A stretch of 7,070 bases of DNA from Dokdonella_A sp051958935 (GCF_051958935.1 NZ_JBQCFP010000158.1:1-7070); one strand, 5' to 3'; positions 1-6,670 are shown, counted from the first letter of the stretch. Translations and numbers: made by a program. Notes: generated by a model not told the origin, from the sequence alone.

Positions 1-587
1 GGGGGGCGCGCGCCCGCCTGGTGCGTGCCGGAGACGTGGACGACGTCTTCCGGAGCGGCAGGCACGCCGCGGCGGCGCGCGAGGTAGTCGCAGATCTGCT
101 CGCGCAGCGCGAGCAGTCCCTGCGCGTCGGGATAGTCGAACTCGACGTGCTCGGCGGCGCGGCTCACCTCGCGGCGCCAGACGCTGCCGAGCAGCGGATT
201 GGCGAGCGGCAGGCCGTACTGCAGGTCGTAGCGCAGGTCGCTGTGCTGGTGGCCGGGGATGCGCCGGCCGTCGGTGTTGGCGAGCGCGCGCCGTGCGAAG
301 CTCGACAGCGGCGCGACGAGCGTGTTCGCGCTGCGCTTGTGCGGCGTCGCGTTGCCGACGTTGGCGACGAAGCTGCCGGAGCCGACGCGGCCGAGCAGGA
401 AGCCTTCCGCCTGCAGCTGCTCGTAGGCGGCGAGCACGGTGTTGCGCGAAATATCGAGCTCGCGCGCGAGCGAACGGCTCGCCGGCAGGCGCGCGCCGGC
501 GGCGACTCGGCCGTCGAGGATCGCATTCTTGAGCGCGCGGATGAGCTGCGCGTAACGCGCGCCTTGGCCGTCGAGGTCCAGATACAC
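1..587 (-). CDS. MocR/PdxR-family transcriptional regulator (GntR wHTH + aminotransferase-like domain), 5' part only
   Basis: The first 195 codons of a regulator that runs off the left edge, recognised by translating the minus strand directly. Residues about 8-75 form a GntR-type winged helix: ARYAQLIRALKNAILDGR, the GARLPASRSLARELDISRNT helix-turn-helix, AAYEQLQAEGF, and the wing VGSGSFV. After a linker, residues about 120-190 match the start of the fold-type I aminotransferase-like domain (DLQYGLP, FDYPDAQGLLALREQI, VSGTHQA). In MocR proteins this domain normally binds PLP as effector; the PLP lysine lies beyond the edge. The start is GTG at 587-585, six bases after a GGAG ribosome site, giving MYLDLDG, the usual MocR beginning. 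It is divergent from the flavoprotein gene at 755, the classic arrangement for a regulator acting on its neighbour. The last codons (AGARP, over a G6 run at 1-6) do not follow the usual family continuation, so the extreme edge may be unreliable. Confidence 0.9.
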   Translation of the reverse strand, partial: MYLDLDGQGARYAQLIRALKNAILDGRVAAGARLPASRSLARELDISRNTVLAAYEQLQAEGFLLGRVGSGSFVANVGNATPHKRSANTLVAPLSSFARRALANTDGRRIPGHQHSDLRYDLQYGLPLANPLLGSVWRREVSRAAEHVEFDYPDAQGLLALREQICDYLARRRGVPAAPEDVVHVSGTHQAGARP

Positions 588-599
588 GATTGGCTCCGT

Positions 600-638
600 G
601 GATATTCGCGATTCCGGTACTGGAGGGTACCAATATCC
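600..638. promoter_or_regulatory. Putative MocR operator in the divergent promoter region
   Basis: The 167-bp region between the divergent genes contains several overlapping repeats. Inverted arms GGATATT (600-606) and AATATCC (632-638) are both 7 bp and exact. A shorter inverted pair, GGTAC (616-620) and GTACC (627-631), lies inside them but is not concentric with them. ATATTCGCG (602-610) and ATATCCGCG (633-641) are direct repeats, 8 of 9 identical, with a 31-bp offset, close to three helical turns. MocR regulators are known to bind paired, often direct, half-sites with GGTAC-like cores in such divergent regions. Assigning this site to the neighbouring MocR is inference. Confidence 0.5.
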
Positions 639-649
639 GCGCCTAATGT
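621..649 (+). promoter_or_regulatory. Candidate promoter for the flavoprotein-GNAT unit
   Basis: A possible -10 element TAATGT (644-649) lies 17 bp after a poor -35-like TGGAGG (621-626). The -35 part sits inside the repeat cluster, as expected for a promoter whose RNA polymerase contacts are set by a bound MocR protein. The match to sigma-70 consensus is weak. I saw no equally convincing pair for the leftward regulator gene. Confidence 0.3.
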
Positions 650-754
650 TGAGTGCCGCGATGCGGCGGGGCCCGGGCGACTGTCCTTGGGTTCACGCAG
701 TCGCCGGACCGCACCGCGCACGGGTCATGCGCACGCACTCACTCCGGAGGGTCG

Positions 755-1432
755 ATGGACGTCCAAACCGAAACCGTGCCGCGCGACGCGCGCCACCGCG
801 TCGAGCGAACCAAGGCGCGGGCGCGCTACGACCGCGATACGGTGCACGCGATCCTCGACGCCGGCATGATCGCGCACGTCGCGTTCAGCGTCGGCGGCCA
901 GCCGTTCGTGATCCCGATGCTCTACGCGCGCGACGGCGAAACGATCGTGCTGCACGGATCGATCGCGAGCCGGTTGATGGGCGAACTCGCCGACGGCGTT
1001 CCCGCGTGCATCGGCGTCACCCACCTCGACGGGCTCGTGCTGGCGCGCTCGCACTTCGACCATTCGGTCAATTACCGTTCGGTGGTCGTGTTCGGCCGGG
1101 CTCGTGCGGTGGTCGATGCGGGCGAAAAAGCCGCCGCGCTCGCGCGCTTCGTCGACGCGCTGATTCCCGGGCGCGCCGCGGAATCGCGCGCGGCCGACCA
1201 TACGGAGCTCGCCGCGACGCAGGTGCTGCGCCTGGCGATCGAGGATGCGAGCGCAAAGATCCGCAGTGGCGGCGTCAAGGACAACCCGTCCGACCTGGCA
1301 CTGCCGCACTGGGCGGGCGTCGTGCCGATGCGCACGCAGTACACGGCTCCGCAAGCGGAGTCCGGCCTTGCCGACCCGGCCCTGCCCGCCTCAGTGCGCA
1401 GGCTGCTCGCCGCGAACGAGGCCGTCGCATGA
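755..1432 (+). CDS. Pyridoxamine 5'-phosphate oxidase-like FMN-binding split-barrel protein
   Basis: A 225-residue protein of the Pyridox_ox_2 / NimA-like flavoprotein group. These are small homodimeric split beta-barrels that bind FMN (sometimes heme or F420 in relatives); most have no proven substrate. Recognisable family blocks are RARYDRDTVHAILD (22-35), QPFVIPMLYARDG (49-61), LHGSIASR (66-73), THLDGLVLARSHFDHSVNYR (89-108), VVFGRA (111-116) and LPHWAGVVP (183-191). The His before Gly-Ser in LHGS (H67) falls in the region that contacts the flavin or catalytic residue in NimA-type proteins. The start is ATG at 755, four bases after GGAGG (746-750). An upstream in-frame ATG at 653 would run back through the promoter area and is not favoured. 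The stop overlaps the next gene's start (ATGA, 1429-1432). It is divergent from a MocR regulator, whose likely target it is. It is probably not PdxH itself, since it lacks that protein's length and end motifs. Substrate unknown. Confidence 0.88.
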   Translation: MDVQTETVPRDARHRVERTKARARYDRDTVHAILDAGMIAHVAFSVGGQPFVIPMLYARDGETIVLHGSIASRLMGELADGVPACIGVTHLDGLVLARSHFDHSVNYRSVVVFGRARAVVDAGEKAAALARFVDALIPGRAAESRAADHTELAATQVLRLAIEDASAKIRSGGVKDNPSDLALPHWAGVVPMRTQYTAPQAESGLADPALPASVRRLLAANEAVA

Positions 1433-1836
1433 TCGCTTATCGCGACGACGTGCGTCCCGCGCTCGAACAGGCGCGCGAACTGTATCGCGCCTCGACGCTC
1501 GGCGAGCGCCGCCCGATCGACGACGACGAGCGCTTCGCGGCGATGCTCGCCCATGCGAACCTCACGATCACCGCGTGGGACGGCGACCTGCTCGTCGGCA
1601 TCTCGCGCTGCGTGACCGATTTCGTCTGGACGACGTACCTCGCCGACCTCGCCGTGCGCGTATCGCACCAGCGCAGCGGCATCGGCAAGGAACTCATGCG
1701 GCGCACGCAGGCGGCGGCGCCGCAGGCGAAGCTGCTCCTGCTCGCGGCGCCCGCCGCCGAGCGCTACTACCCGCACGTCGGCTTCACCCATTTCCCGCAG
1801 GCATGGATGCTGCGCGAGAACGAGTCGATTCCGTAG
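1429..1836 (+). CDS. Small GNAT-family N-acetyltransferase
   Basis: A 135-residue, single-domain GNAT protein of normal length for the compact members. Features are an N-terminal helix pair (about 8-42), strand LTITAWDGDLLVGISRCV (45-62), the beta-4 strand YLADLAVRVS (70-79), the acetyl-CoA pyrophosphate loop QRSGIG (81-86, fitting Q/R-x-x-G-x-G), a helix KELMRRTQ, strand KLLLLAAP (101-108), and the C-terminal ERYYPHVGF (111-119), where a Tyr usually serves as general acid. It starts at ATG 1429 inside the stop of the flavoprotein gene, with GAGG at 1418-1421, so the two are almost certainly co-translated. The acceptor substrate cannot be read from the sequence. Co-expression with an FMN protein under a MocR regulator suggests modification of an amine or amino-acid-like compound, but this is speculation. 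Its TAG stop is part of the GTAG head of a palindromic repeat. Confidence 0.88.
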   Translation: MIAYRDDVRPALEQARELYRASTLGERRPIDDDERFAAMLAHANLTITAWDGDLLVGISRCVTDFVWTTYLADLAVRVSHQRSGIGKELMRRTQAAAPQAKLLLLAAPAAERYYPHVGFTHFPQAWMLRENESIP

Positions 1837-1867
1837 GTCGGGCCGAGCGCGCAGCGCGAGTCCCGCC
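1833..1867 (+). repeat. REP-like palindromic element 1 (GTAG head)
   Basis: GTAG at 1833-1836 is followed by an imperfect hairpin. CGGG (1839-1842) pairs with CCCG (1862-1865), C1844 with G1860, and GCGC (1847-1850) with GCGC (1854-1857) around a GCA loop. A GA/GA tandem mismatch lies at 1845-1846 against 1858-1859. The GTAG-plus-stem design matches REP elements mobilised by RAYT transposases, such as the SMAG elements of Stenotrophomonas. The head's TAG is the stop codon of the GNAT gene. The element may also act as a transcript-end hairpin. Confidence 0.6.
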
Positions 1868-1900
1868 GCACGTTGCGATCCCACGTCGTCGTGCGCGAAT

Positions 1901-1932
1901 GGCGGCGCGCGCCGCGCGCGTACCGCCTTACG
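1901..1932 (-). repeat. REP-like palindromic element 2 (degenerate GTAA head)
   Basis: Read on the minus strand, a head GTAA (degenerate GTAG) is followed by GGCGGTACGCGC and a GC-rich complementary arm ending GCGCCGCC. It is 27 of 32 bases identical to the element at 2496-2527, in the same orientation, and inverted relative to element 1. Elements 1 and 2 therefore form a head-outward inverted pair of about 100 bp, like the paired REPs (BIMEs) of enterobacteria. It lies upstream of the membrane-protein gene. Confidence 0.6.
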
Positions 1933-2064
1933 ATCTACTCCGGATTGACGCGCGGGGCCGGGGAACGCACGGCACCGCGGCCCTTGATACCGCCTCGGGT
2001 CACGCGCACCGCACGGCAGCCCGAGCGGCTATCATCGGCGGTTTCGCCCTCGCATCGGATCCGC

Positions 2065-2487
2065 ATGCCCGAGCCGTCCCCTTCCCGCCCGCGCGCGATC
2101 GGCATCGCGACCGCGATCATGTGCGCGCTCGCGGGCGGCGCGCTGTGGTGCCTGCTCTCGCTCTACAGCCGCGGCGATCTCGCCGGCCTCGCCTTCCTCG
2201 TCGCATTGCCGGTCGCGTGGACCCTGCGCAGGCACGGCTATTGCGGCCACTGGTCGGGTGCGCTCGCCGCAGGCACGTGCGTAGCGCTCGCGGCGTTCTA
2301 TTCGTTCTACCTGCAGGCGGTCGCGCAGGTCGCCGGCATGCTCGGCTTGCCGATGCGCGACGCGCTGCTGCGGATGAGCCCCTCCATGGCGATCGACATT
2401 GCACGCGCGAACGTCGGCACGACCAGTACCGTGATCGTCGTGGCCGCGATCGTGGTCGCCGCCGCGCTCGTAAAGCGCCGCGCCTGA
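2065..2487 (+). CDS. Hypothetical small integral membrane protein (about four TM segments)
   Basis: A 140-residue hydrophobic protein with no function I can name. Likely membrane spans are about residues 12-34 (ATAIMCALAGGALWCLLSLY core), 37-54, 63-92 (the stretch ending SFYLQAVAQVAGMLG) and 119-136 (TSTVIVVAAIVVAAALV). It has short charged connectors (RRHG at 55-58; MRDALLRM at 97-104) and a basic tail KRRA. By the positive-inside rule both ends are probably cytoplasmic. The start at ATG 2065 is chosen because upstream codons are Arg/Pro-rich and cross the REP area. No strong ribosome site precedes it (only GGAT), so a different start is possible; a TATCAT about 30 bases upstream could be a -10 element. 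It stands alone between palindromic elements and converges on the DsbA-like gene. Similar uncharacterised proteins are, to my recollection, found in Xanthomonadales. Confidence 0.65.
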   Translation: MPEPSPSRPRAIGIATAIMCALAGGALWCLLSLYSRGDLAGLAFLVALPVAWTLRRHGYCGHWSGALAAGTCVALAAFYSFYLQAVAQVAGMLGLPMRDALLRMSPSMAIDIARANVGTTSTVIVVAAIVVAAALVKRRA

Positions 2488-2495
2488 CACGATGC

Positions 2496-2527
2496 GGCGG
2501 CACGCGCGTTGCGCGTACCGCCCTACG
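2496..2527 (-). repeat. REP-like palindromic element 3 (GTAG head)
   Basis: On the minus strand, GTAG is followed by GGCGGTACGCG, a short loop, and CGCGTGCCGCC: an 11-bp stem with one T-G wobble. It begins eight bases after the stop of the membrane-protein gene and lies between two convergent genes, where its hairpin could act on transcripts from both sides. It is the least degenerate of the three palindromes in this window. Confidence 0.65.
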
Positions 2528-2569
2528 CGACGACGCCGGCCTGGGCGCCGTGGAGCGACAATCCCCGTT

Positions 2570-3226
2570 CTAGCGCACGTCGCCAGCGGCGACGCGGCGC
2601 AGCGCCTGCTCGAACACCTCGACCGGTTGTCCGCCGGAGATGAGGTGCCGCTCGTCGAGGATCACCGCCGGCACGCCATGGATGCCGCGGTCGGTGAAAT
2701 ACCGCTCCTGCGAACGCACGACGCCGGCGAATTCGTCGGAGGCGAGGATCGCGCGAGTGCGAGCGCCGTCGAGGCCCACCGATTCCGCGATCGCGACGAG
2801 CACGGCATGATCCGACACGTCGCGTGCATCCCCATGGTAGGCCTGCAGCAATGCATGCTTGAGTGCGCGCTGCTCACGCGCGCCGAGCGTCCCGGCCCAG
2901 TGAAGCAGGCGGTGCGCGTCGAACGTGTTGACGATGCGCCCGCGCTCCCCGAAGACGAAACCGACGTCGGCACCGCGCGCGCGGATCGTCGCCCGGTTCT
3001 TCTCGAGCTGCTCGCGCGTGAGGCCGTACTTCGCGACGAGGTGCGCGGTCGCGTCCTCGCCCTCGGCGGGCATGTTCGGGTTGAGTTCGAACGGCTGGAA
3101 GTGCAGGTCGACGTCGATCCCGCCGCCGATGCGCTCGAGCGCGCGTTCCAGCGAGGCGAGGCCGACGGCGCACCACGGACACGCGACATCGGAAACGAAA
3201 TCGATGCGGATCGTTGGCTTTGCCAT
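2570..3226 (-). CDS. FrnE-like DsbA-family thiol oxidoreductase (cytoplasmic)
   Basis: A 218-residue member of the DsbA thioredoxin-fold family, subgroup FrnE/polyketide-biosynthesis-type. The redox motif CPWC is at residues 16-19, straight after the first strand (IRIDFVSDVA). Next come the FELNPNMP block (47-54), an all-helical insertion with NTFDAHRLLHWA (100-111), and the cis-proline loop GVPAVI (184-189, Pro186) facing the CPWC site. ISGGQPVEVF (196-205) is the usual ending. There is no signal peptide, so it should act in the cytoplasm as a disulfide oxidoreductase or isomerase; physiological substrates of this subgroup are mostly unknown. The start at ATG 3226 gives MAKPTIRIDF, with AGGAA nine bases upstream; an earlier ATG at 3277 adds a non-conserved Pro/Arg-rich stretch. 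It follows pgm by 87 bp on the same strand and may be read from the same transcript. It converges on the membrane-protein gene. Confidence 0.9.
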   Translation of the reverse strand: MAKPTIRIDFVSDVACPWCAVGLASLERALERIGGGIDVDLHFQPFELNPNMPAEGEDATAHLVAKYGLTREQLEKNRATIRARGADVGFVFGERGRIVNTFDAHRLLHWAGTLGAREQRALKHALLQAYHGDARDVSDHAVLVAIAESVGLDGARTRAILASDEFAGVVRSQERYFTDRGIHGVPAVILDERHLISGGQPVEVFEQALRRVAAGDVR

Positions 3227-3313
3227 CGGCGGAAATTCCTGTGCTCGGCGATCACCTGCAGATGCGGGCTCCGGCACCCGCGATCAAGCCGCGACGGCCC
3301 CGGCGCATCGCCG

Positions 3314-4963
3314 TCAGCCGGCGATGGTCCGGTCGACCAACTGCTGCGCTTCGGCAAGGATTTGGCCGATATGGGCCGCGTCGCGGAAACTCTCGGCGTA
3401 GATCTTGTAGATGTCCTCGGTGCCCGATGGGCGCGCGGCGAACCAGCCATCCCCGGCGACGACCTTGATGCCGCCGATCGACGCATCATTGGCCGGAGCG
3501 CGATCGAGCACCCTCACGATGGGCGAGCCGGCCAGCGTCTTCGCGGTGACCTCGCCCGGCGCGAGCTTGGCCAGGCGCGCCTTCTGCTCCTTCGTCGCCG
3601 GCGCATCGACGCGGTCGGTGTACACGGCACCGAGTTCCTGCTCGAGACGTGCGTAGCATTGGCCGGGGTCGCGCCCGCTGCGCGCGGTGATCTCGGCCGA
3701 CAGCAACGCCGGCGCGATGCCGTCCTTGTCCGTGCTCCAGGCACCGCCGTCGCGGCGCAGGAACGATGCGCCCGCGCTCTCCTCGCCGCCGAAGCCGAGC
3801 GAACCGTCGCAGAGGCCTTCGACGAACCATTTGAAGCCGACCGGCACCTCGTGCACGCGCCGGCCGAGGCGTGCGGAAACGCGATCGATCATCGCGCTGC
3901 AGACGATCGTCTTGCCGACCGCTGCATCCGCGCGCCAGCCCTCGCGCGTGCGGAACAGGTAGTCGATCATGACCGCGAGGTAGTGATTGGCGGGCATGAG
4001 GCCGACGCTGCGCGCGACGATGCCGTGGCGGTCATGGTCGGTGTCGCAGGCGAACGCGACGTCGTAGCGCTCGCGCAAACCCAGCAGGCGCTGCATTGCC
4101 GGCGGCGACGACGGGTCCATGCGCACCCGACCATCCCAGTCGAGGCTCATGAAGGCGAACGTCGGGTCGACCAGCTCGCTGACGACGTCGAGCGCGATGC
4201 GCCAGCGCTCCGCGATGCGCGGCCAGTAGTGCACGCCGGCGCCGCCGAGCGGATCGACCGCGAGGCGCAGGCCGGCGGAGCGGATCGCGTCGAAGTCGAT
4301 GAGCGCGCCGAGGTCGTCGACGTAAGCGCCGAGAAAATCGTGTTCGCGCGTCGTCGACGCGGCGCGCGCGCGCTCGATCGGCACGCGCTTCACGCCACGC
4401 AGGCCATCGCCGATCAGCGCATTCGCGCGCTGCTGGATCGCGCCGGTGACGCCGGTATCGGCAGGGCCGCCGTTCGGCGGGTTGTACTTGAAGCCGCCGT
4501 CCTCGGGCGGGTTGTGCGACGGCGTGACGACGATGCCATCGGCGAGTCCGCCCGCGCGTCCGCGGTTCCAGGCGAGGATCGCGTGCGACAGCGCAGGCGT
4601 CGGCGTGTACTCGCCGCCCGCGGCGATGCGCACCTCGACGCCGTTCGCGGCGAGCACCTCGAGCGCGCTGTCCATCGCCGGCCTGGACAACGCGTGCGTG
4701 TCGATGCCGAGGAACAGCGGCCCGTCGATACCGGCCGCGGCGCGGTGGTCCGCGATCGCCTGGCTGATCGCGAGCACGTGCGCCTCGTTGAAGCTCGCCG
4801 AGAACGACGAACCGCGATGGCCGGAGGTGCCGAACGCGACGCGCTGTGCCGCGATCGCGGGATCCGGGCGTTCGTCGTAGTACGCGGCGACGAGGCGCTC
4901 GACGTCGACGAGCGGCACCGATGCCGCGGGCATGCCCGCGAGCGGACTTTTCGCCGCGCTCAC
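3314..4963 (-). CDS. pgm: Phosphoglucomutase (alpha-D-glucose phosphate-specific)
   Basis: Interconverts glucose 1-phosphate and glucose 6-phosphate through a phosphoserine enzyme, feeding UDP-glucose, glycogen and envelope polysaccharide synthesis. The 549 residues match the E. coli Pgm type (about 546). All four alpha-D-phosphohexomutase signatures are intact: TPSHNPPEDGG with catalytic Ser149, the Mg2+ loop DTDHDRHG (307-314; Asp307, 309, 311), the sugar-binding GGEESAG (392-398), and the phosphate-binding RPSGTED (511-517). GTSGHRG (45-51) near the N-terminus also contacts substrate. The start is GTG at 4963-4961, overlapping the TGA of pgi (GTGA), with GGGAG six bases upstream inside the end of pgi. 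A longer reading from an ATG at 5101 would lie in pgi and encode Arg-rich, non-conserved residues. Coupling to pgi implies coordinated production of the two enzymes sharing glucose 6-phosphate. Confidence 0.97.
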   Translation of the reverse strand: MSAAKSPLAGMPAASVPLVDVERLVAAYYDERPDPAIAAQRVAFGTSGHRGSSFSASFNEAHVLAISQAIADHRAAAGIDGPLFLGIDTHALSRPAMDSALEVLAANGVEVRIAAGGEYTPTPALSHAILAWNRGRAGGLADGIVVTPSHNPPEDGGFKYNPPNGGPADTGVTGAIQQRANALIGDGLRGVKRVPIERARAASTTREHDFLGAYVDDLGALIDFDAIRSAGLRLAVDPLGGAGVHYWPRIAERWRIALDVVSELVDPTFAFMSLDWDGRVRMDPSSPPAMQRLLGLRERYDVAFACDTDHDRHGIVARSVGLMPANHYLAVMIDYLFRTREGWRADAAVGKTIVCSAMIDRVSARLGRRVHEVPVGFKWFVEGLCDGSLGFGGEESAGASFLRRDGGAWSTDKDGIAPALLSAEITARSGRDPGQCYARLEQELGAVYTDRVDAPATKEQKARLAKLAPGEVTAKTLAGSPIVRVLDRAPANDASIGGIKVVAGDGWFAARPSGTEDIYKIYAESFRDAAHIGQILAEAQQLVDRTIAG

Positions 4964-6612
4964 GGCGTGCTCCCGCGCATCTTGCGGTAACGCCTGATCA
5001 ATGCGTTGGTCGAGCCGTCGTGCGCGAGCCGCGGTGCCTTCGGCGCGGCGAGTTCCGCGGCGATCCGCCTGGCGAGCACCTTGCCCAGTTCGACGCCCCA
5101 CTGGTCGAACGAGTCGATGTCCCAGACCACGCCCTGCACGAACACGCTGTGCTCGTACAGCGCGACGAGCGCGCCCAGCGTGCGCGGATCGAGGCGGCGC
5201 GCGAGGATCGTGCTGCTCGGCCGGTTGCCGTCGAACGTCTTGTGCGGGACGAGCGAGGCAGGCACGCCGTCCGCGCGCAGTTCCGCCGCCGTCTTGCCGA
5301 ACGCGAGCGCTTCTCCCTGCGCGAACAGGTTCGCCATGAGGAGATCATGCTGGTCGCCGAGCGGATGGGCGGTCTCGCAGAAGCCGATGAAGTCGCAGGC
5401 GATCCGGCGGGTGCCCTGGTGAATGAGCTGGTAGAACGAATGCTGCCCGTTGGTGCCGGGCTCGCCCCAGACGACCGGGCAGGTATCGACGCCCACGCGC
5501 GCGCCGGCGCGCGTCACGTGCTTGCCGTTGCTCTCCATCGCGAGCTGCTGCAGGTAGGCCGGAAAGCGCTTCAGGTACTGCTCGTACGGCAGCACCGCGA
5601 TGCTCTCGACGCCCAGGAAATTCGTGTTCCAGATGCCGAGCAGCGCGTGCAGCACGGGCAGGTTGCGCTCGAACGGCGCCTTGCGGAAATGCTCGTCCAT
5701 CGCGCGGAAGCCGGCGAGCAGCTCGCCGAAATGCTCCGGTCCGATCGCCAGCATCGTCGACAGGCCGATCGCCGAGTCCATCGAATAGCGCCCGCCGACC
5801 CAGTCCCAGAAACCGAACATGTTGGCCGTGTCGATGCCGAACTGCGCGACCTCGGACGCATTGGTCGACACCGCGACGAAGTGCCTGGCGACCGCCGCCT
5901 CGTCGCCGAGTGCGTCGAGGCACCAGCGTCGCGCGGCGTGCGCATTGGCGAGCGTCTCCTGTGTCGTGAATGTCTTGGAACAGACGACGAACAGCGTCTG
6001 CGCGGGATCGAGGTCGCGCGTCGCCTCGGCGAAGTCGGTGCCATCGACATTGGAAACGAAGCGCAGGTCCAGCGCACGATCCGCGTAGGCGCGCAGCGCT
6101 TCGTACGCCATCACCGGGCCGAGGTCGGAACCGCCGATGCCGATATTGACGACGTGGCGGATGCGGCCCCCGCGATGCCCTTTCCATTCGCCGCTGCGCA
6201 CGCGTTCGCAGAACGCGGCCATGCACCCGAGCACGTCGTGCACGTCGGCGACGACATTGCGGCCGTCGACAACGATGCGCTCGCGCTCGGGCGCGCGCAG
6301 CGCGACGTGCAACACCGCGCGATCCTCGGTCGTGTTGATCCGCTCGCCGCGGAACATCGCGTCGGTGCGCTCGCGCACGCCGCAGGCCTGCGCGAGGCGC
6401 AACAGCAGCTTCAGCGCCGGCGCGTCGACGCGTTGCTTGGCGTAGTCGAAGTAGAGACCTGCCGCCTCGAGCGCGAAGCGCTCCCCCCGGCCAGCGTCGG
6501 CGGCAAACAGCTCGCGCAAATGGCGCCGGCGCATCGTCGCCGCGTGGCGCTGCAATGCTTTCCATTCCGGCCGCGCGGACAGGCGCGGCGTTTTCATCAT
6601 GCGATTCGCCAT
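4960..6612 (-). CDS. pgi: Glucose-6-phosphate isomerase
   Basis: Cytoplasmic isomerase interconverting glucose 6-phosphate and fructose 6-phosphate. The 550 residues equal the long enterobacterial form (about 549), not the shorter (about 500-residue) form I recall in Xanthomonas. Two SIS domains are present. The signatures are NIGIGGSDLGP (156-166), SKTFTT (212-217, phosphate binding), DWVGGRYS (270-277), MESNGK with catalytic Glu360, GEPGTNGQHSF with His391, and FDQWGVELGK ending in Lys511. Glu360, His391 and Lys511 correspond to the known ring-opening and proton-transfer residues. The start at ATG 6612 gives MANRMMKT, with AGG eight bases upstream; ATGs at 6600 and 6597 are possible alternatives and would shorten the protein by four or five residues. 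It follows pntB after 190 bp, so it probably has its own promoter in that gap, and it overlaps pgm by four bases. Confidence 0.97.
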   Translation of the reverse strand: MANRMMKTPRLSARPEWKALQRHAATMRRRHLRELFAADAGRGERFALEAAGLYFDYAKQRVDAPALKLLLRLAQACGVRERTDAMFRGERINTTEDRAVLHVALRAPERERIVVDGRNVVADVHDVLGCMAAFCERVRSGEWKGHRGGRIRHVVNIGIGGSDLGPVMAYEALRAYADRALDLRFVSNVDGTDFAEATRDLDPAQTLFVVCSKTFTTQETLANAHAARRWCLDALGDEAAVARHFVAVSTNASEVAQFGIDTANMFGFWDWVGGRYSMDSAIGLSTMLAIGPEHFGELLAGFRAMDEHFRKAPFERNLPVLHALLGIWNTNFLGVESIAVLPYEQYLKRFPAYLQQLAMESNGKHVTRAGARVGVDTCPVVWGEPGTNGQHSFYQLIHQGTRRIACDFIGFCETAHPLGDQHDLLMANLFAQGEALAFGKTAAELRADGVPASLVPHKTFDGNRPSSTILARRLDPRTLGALVALYEHSVFVQGVVWDIDSFDQWGVELGKVLARRIAAELAAPKAPRLAHDGSTNALIRRYRKMRGSTP

Positions 6613-6670
6613 CGCCGGAGCCTAGCAGAAGCGTCGGTGGACCGGAGCGCAGGCGGGTTCAACGTTCACA

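Noticed and set aside
164..721. A minus-strand frame crossing the regulator gene and the promoter region
   Set aside because: Ser/Arg-rich frame-shifted reading of the MocR gene, whose true frame starts at the GTG at 587.
653..754. Longer N-terminus for the flavoprotein from ATG 653
   Set aside because: The added residues are not family-like and overlap the putative promoter; ATG 755 has a clear GGAGG four bases upstream.
1873..2064. N-terminal extension of the membrane protein from an ATG at 1873
   Set aside because: It would translate through palindromic element 2 and gives a Pro/Arg-rich segment unlike a membrane-protein start.
3227..3313. Small GCGGG/CCCGC hairpin between pgm and the DsbA-like gene considered as a terminator
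   Set aside because: Only a 5-6 bp stem with a loose loop and no T-run; not distinguishable from chance in such GC-rich DNA.
2492..4990. An 832-codon open frame on the plus strand, antisense to the DsbA-like gene and pgm
   Set aside because: It is made of Arg/Asp/Ala-rich sequence with no family motifs and lies opposite two fully motif-supported genes; long antisense frames are expected at this GC content.
4964..5101. Longer N-terminus for phosphoglucomutase from ATG 5101
   Set aside because: It lies inside pgi and adds an Arg-rich stretch; the GTG at 4963 with a GGGAG site gives the family's normal length.
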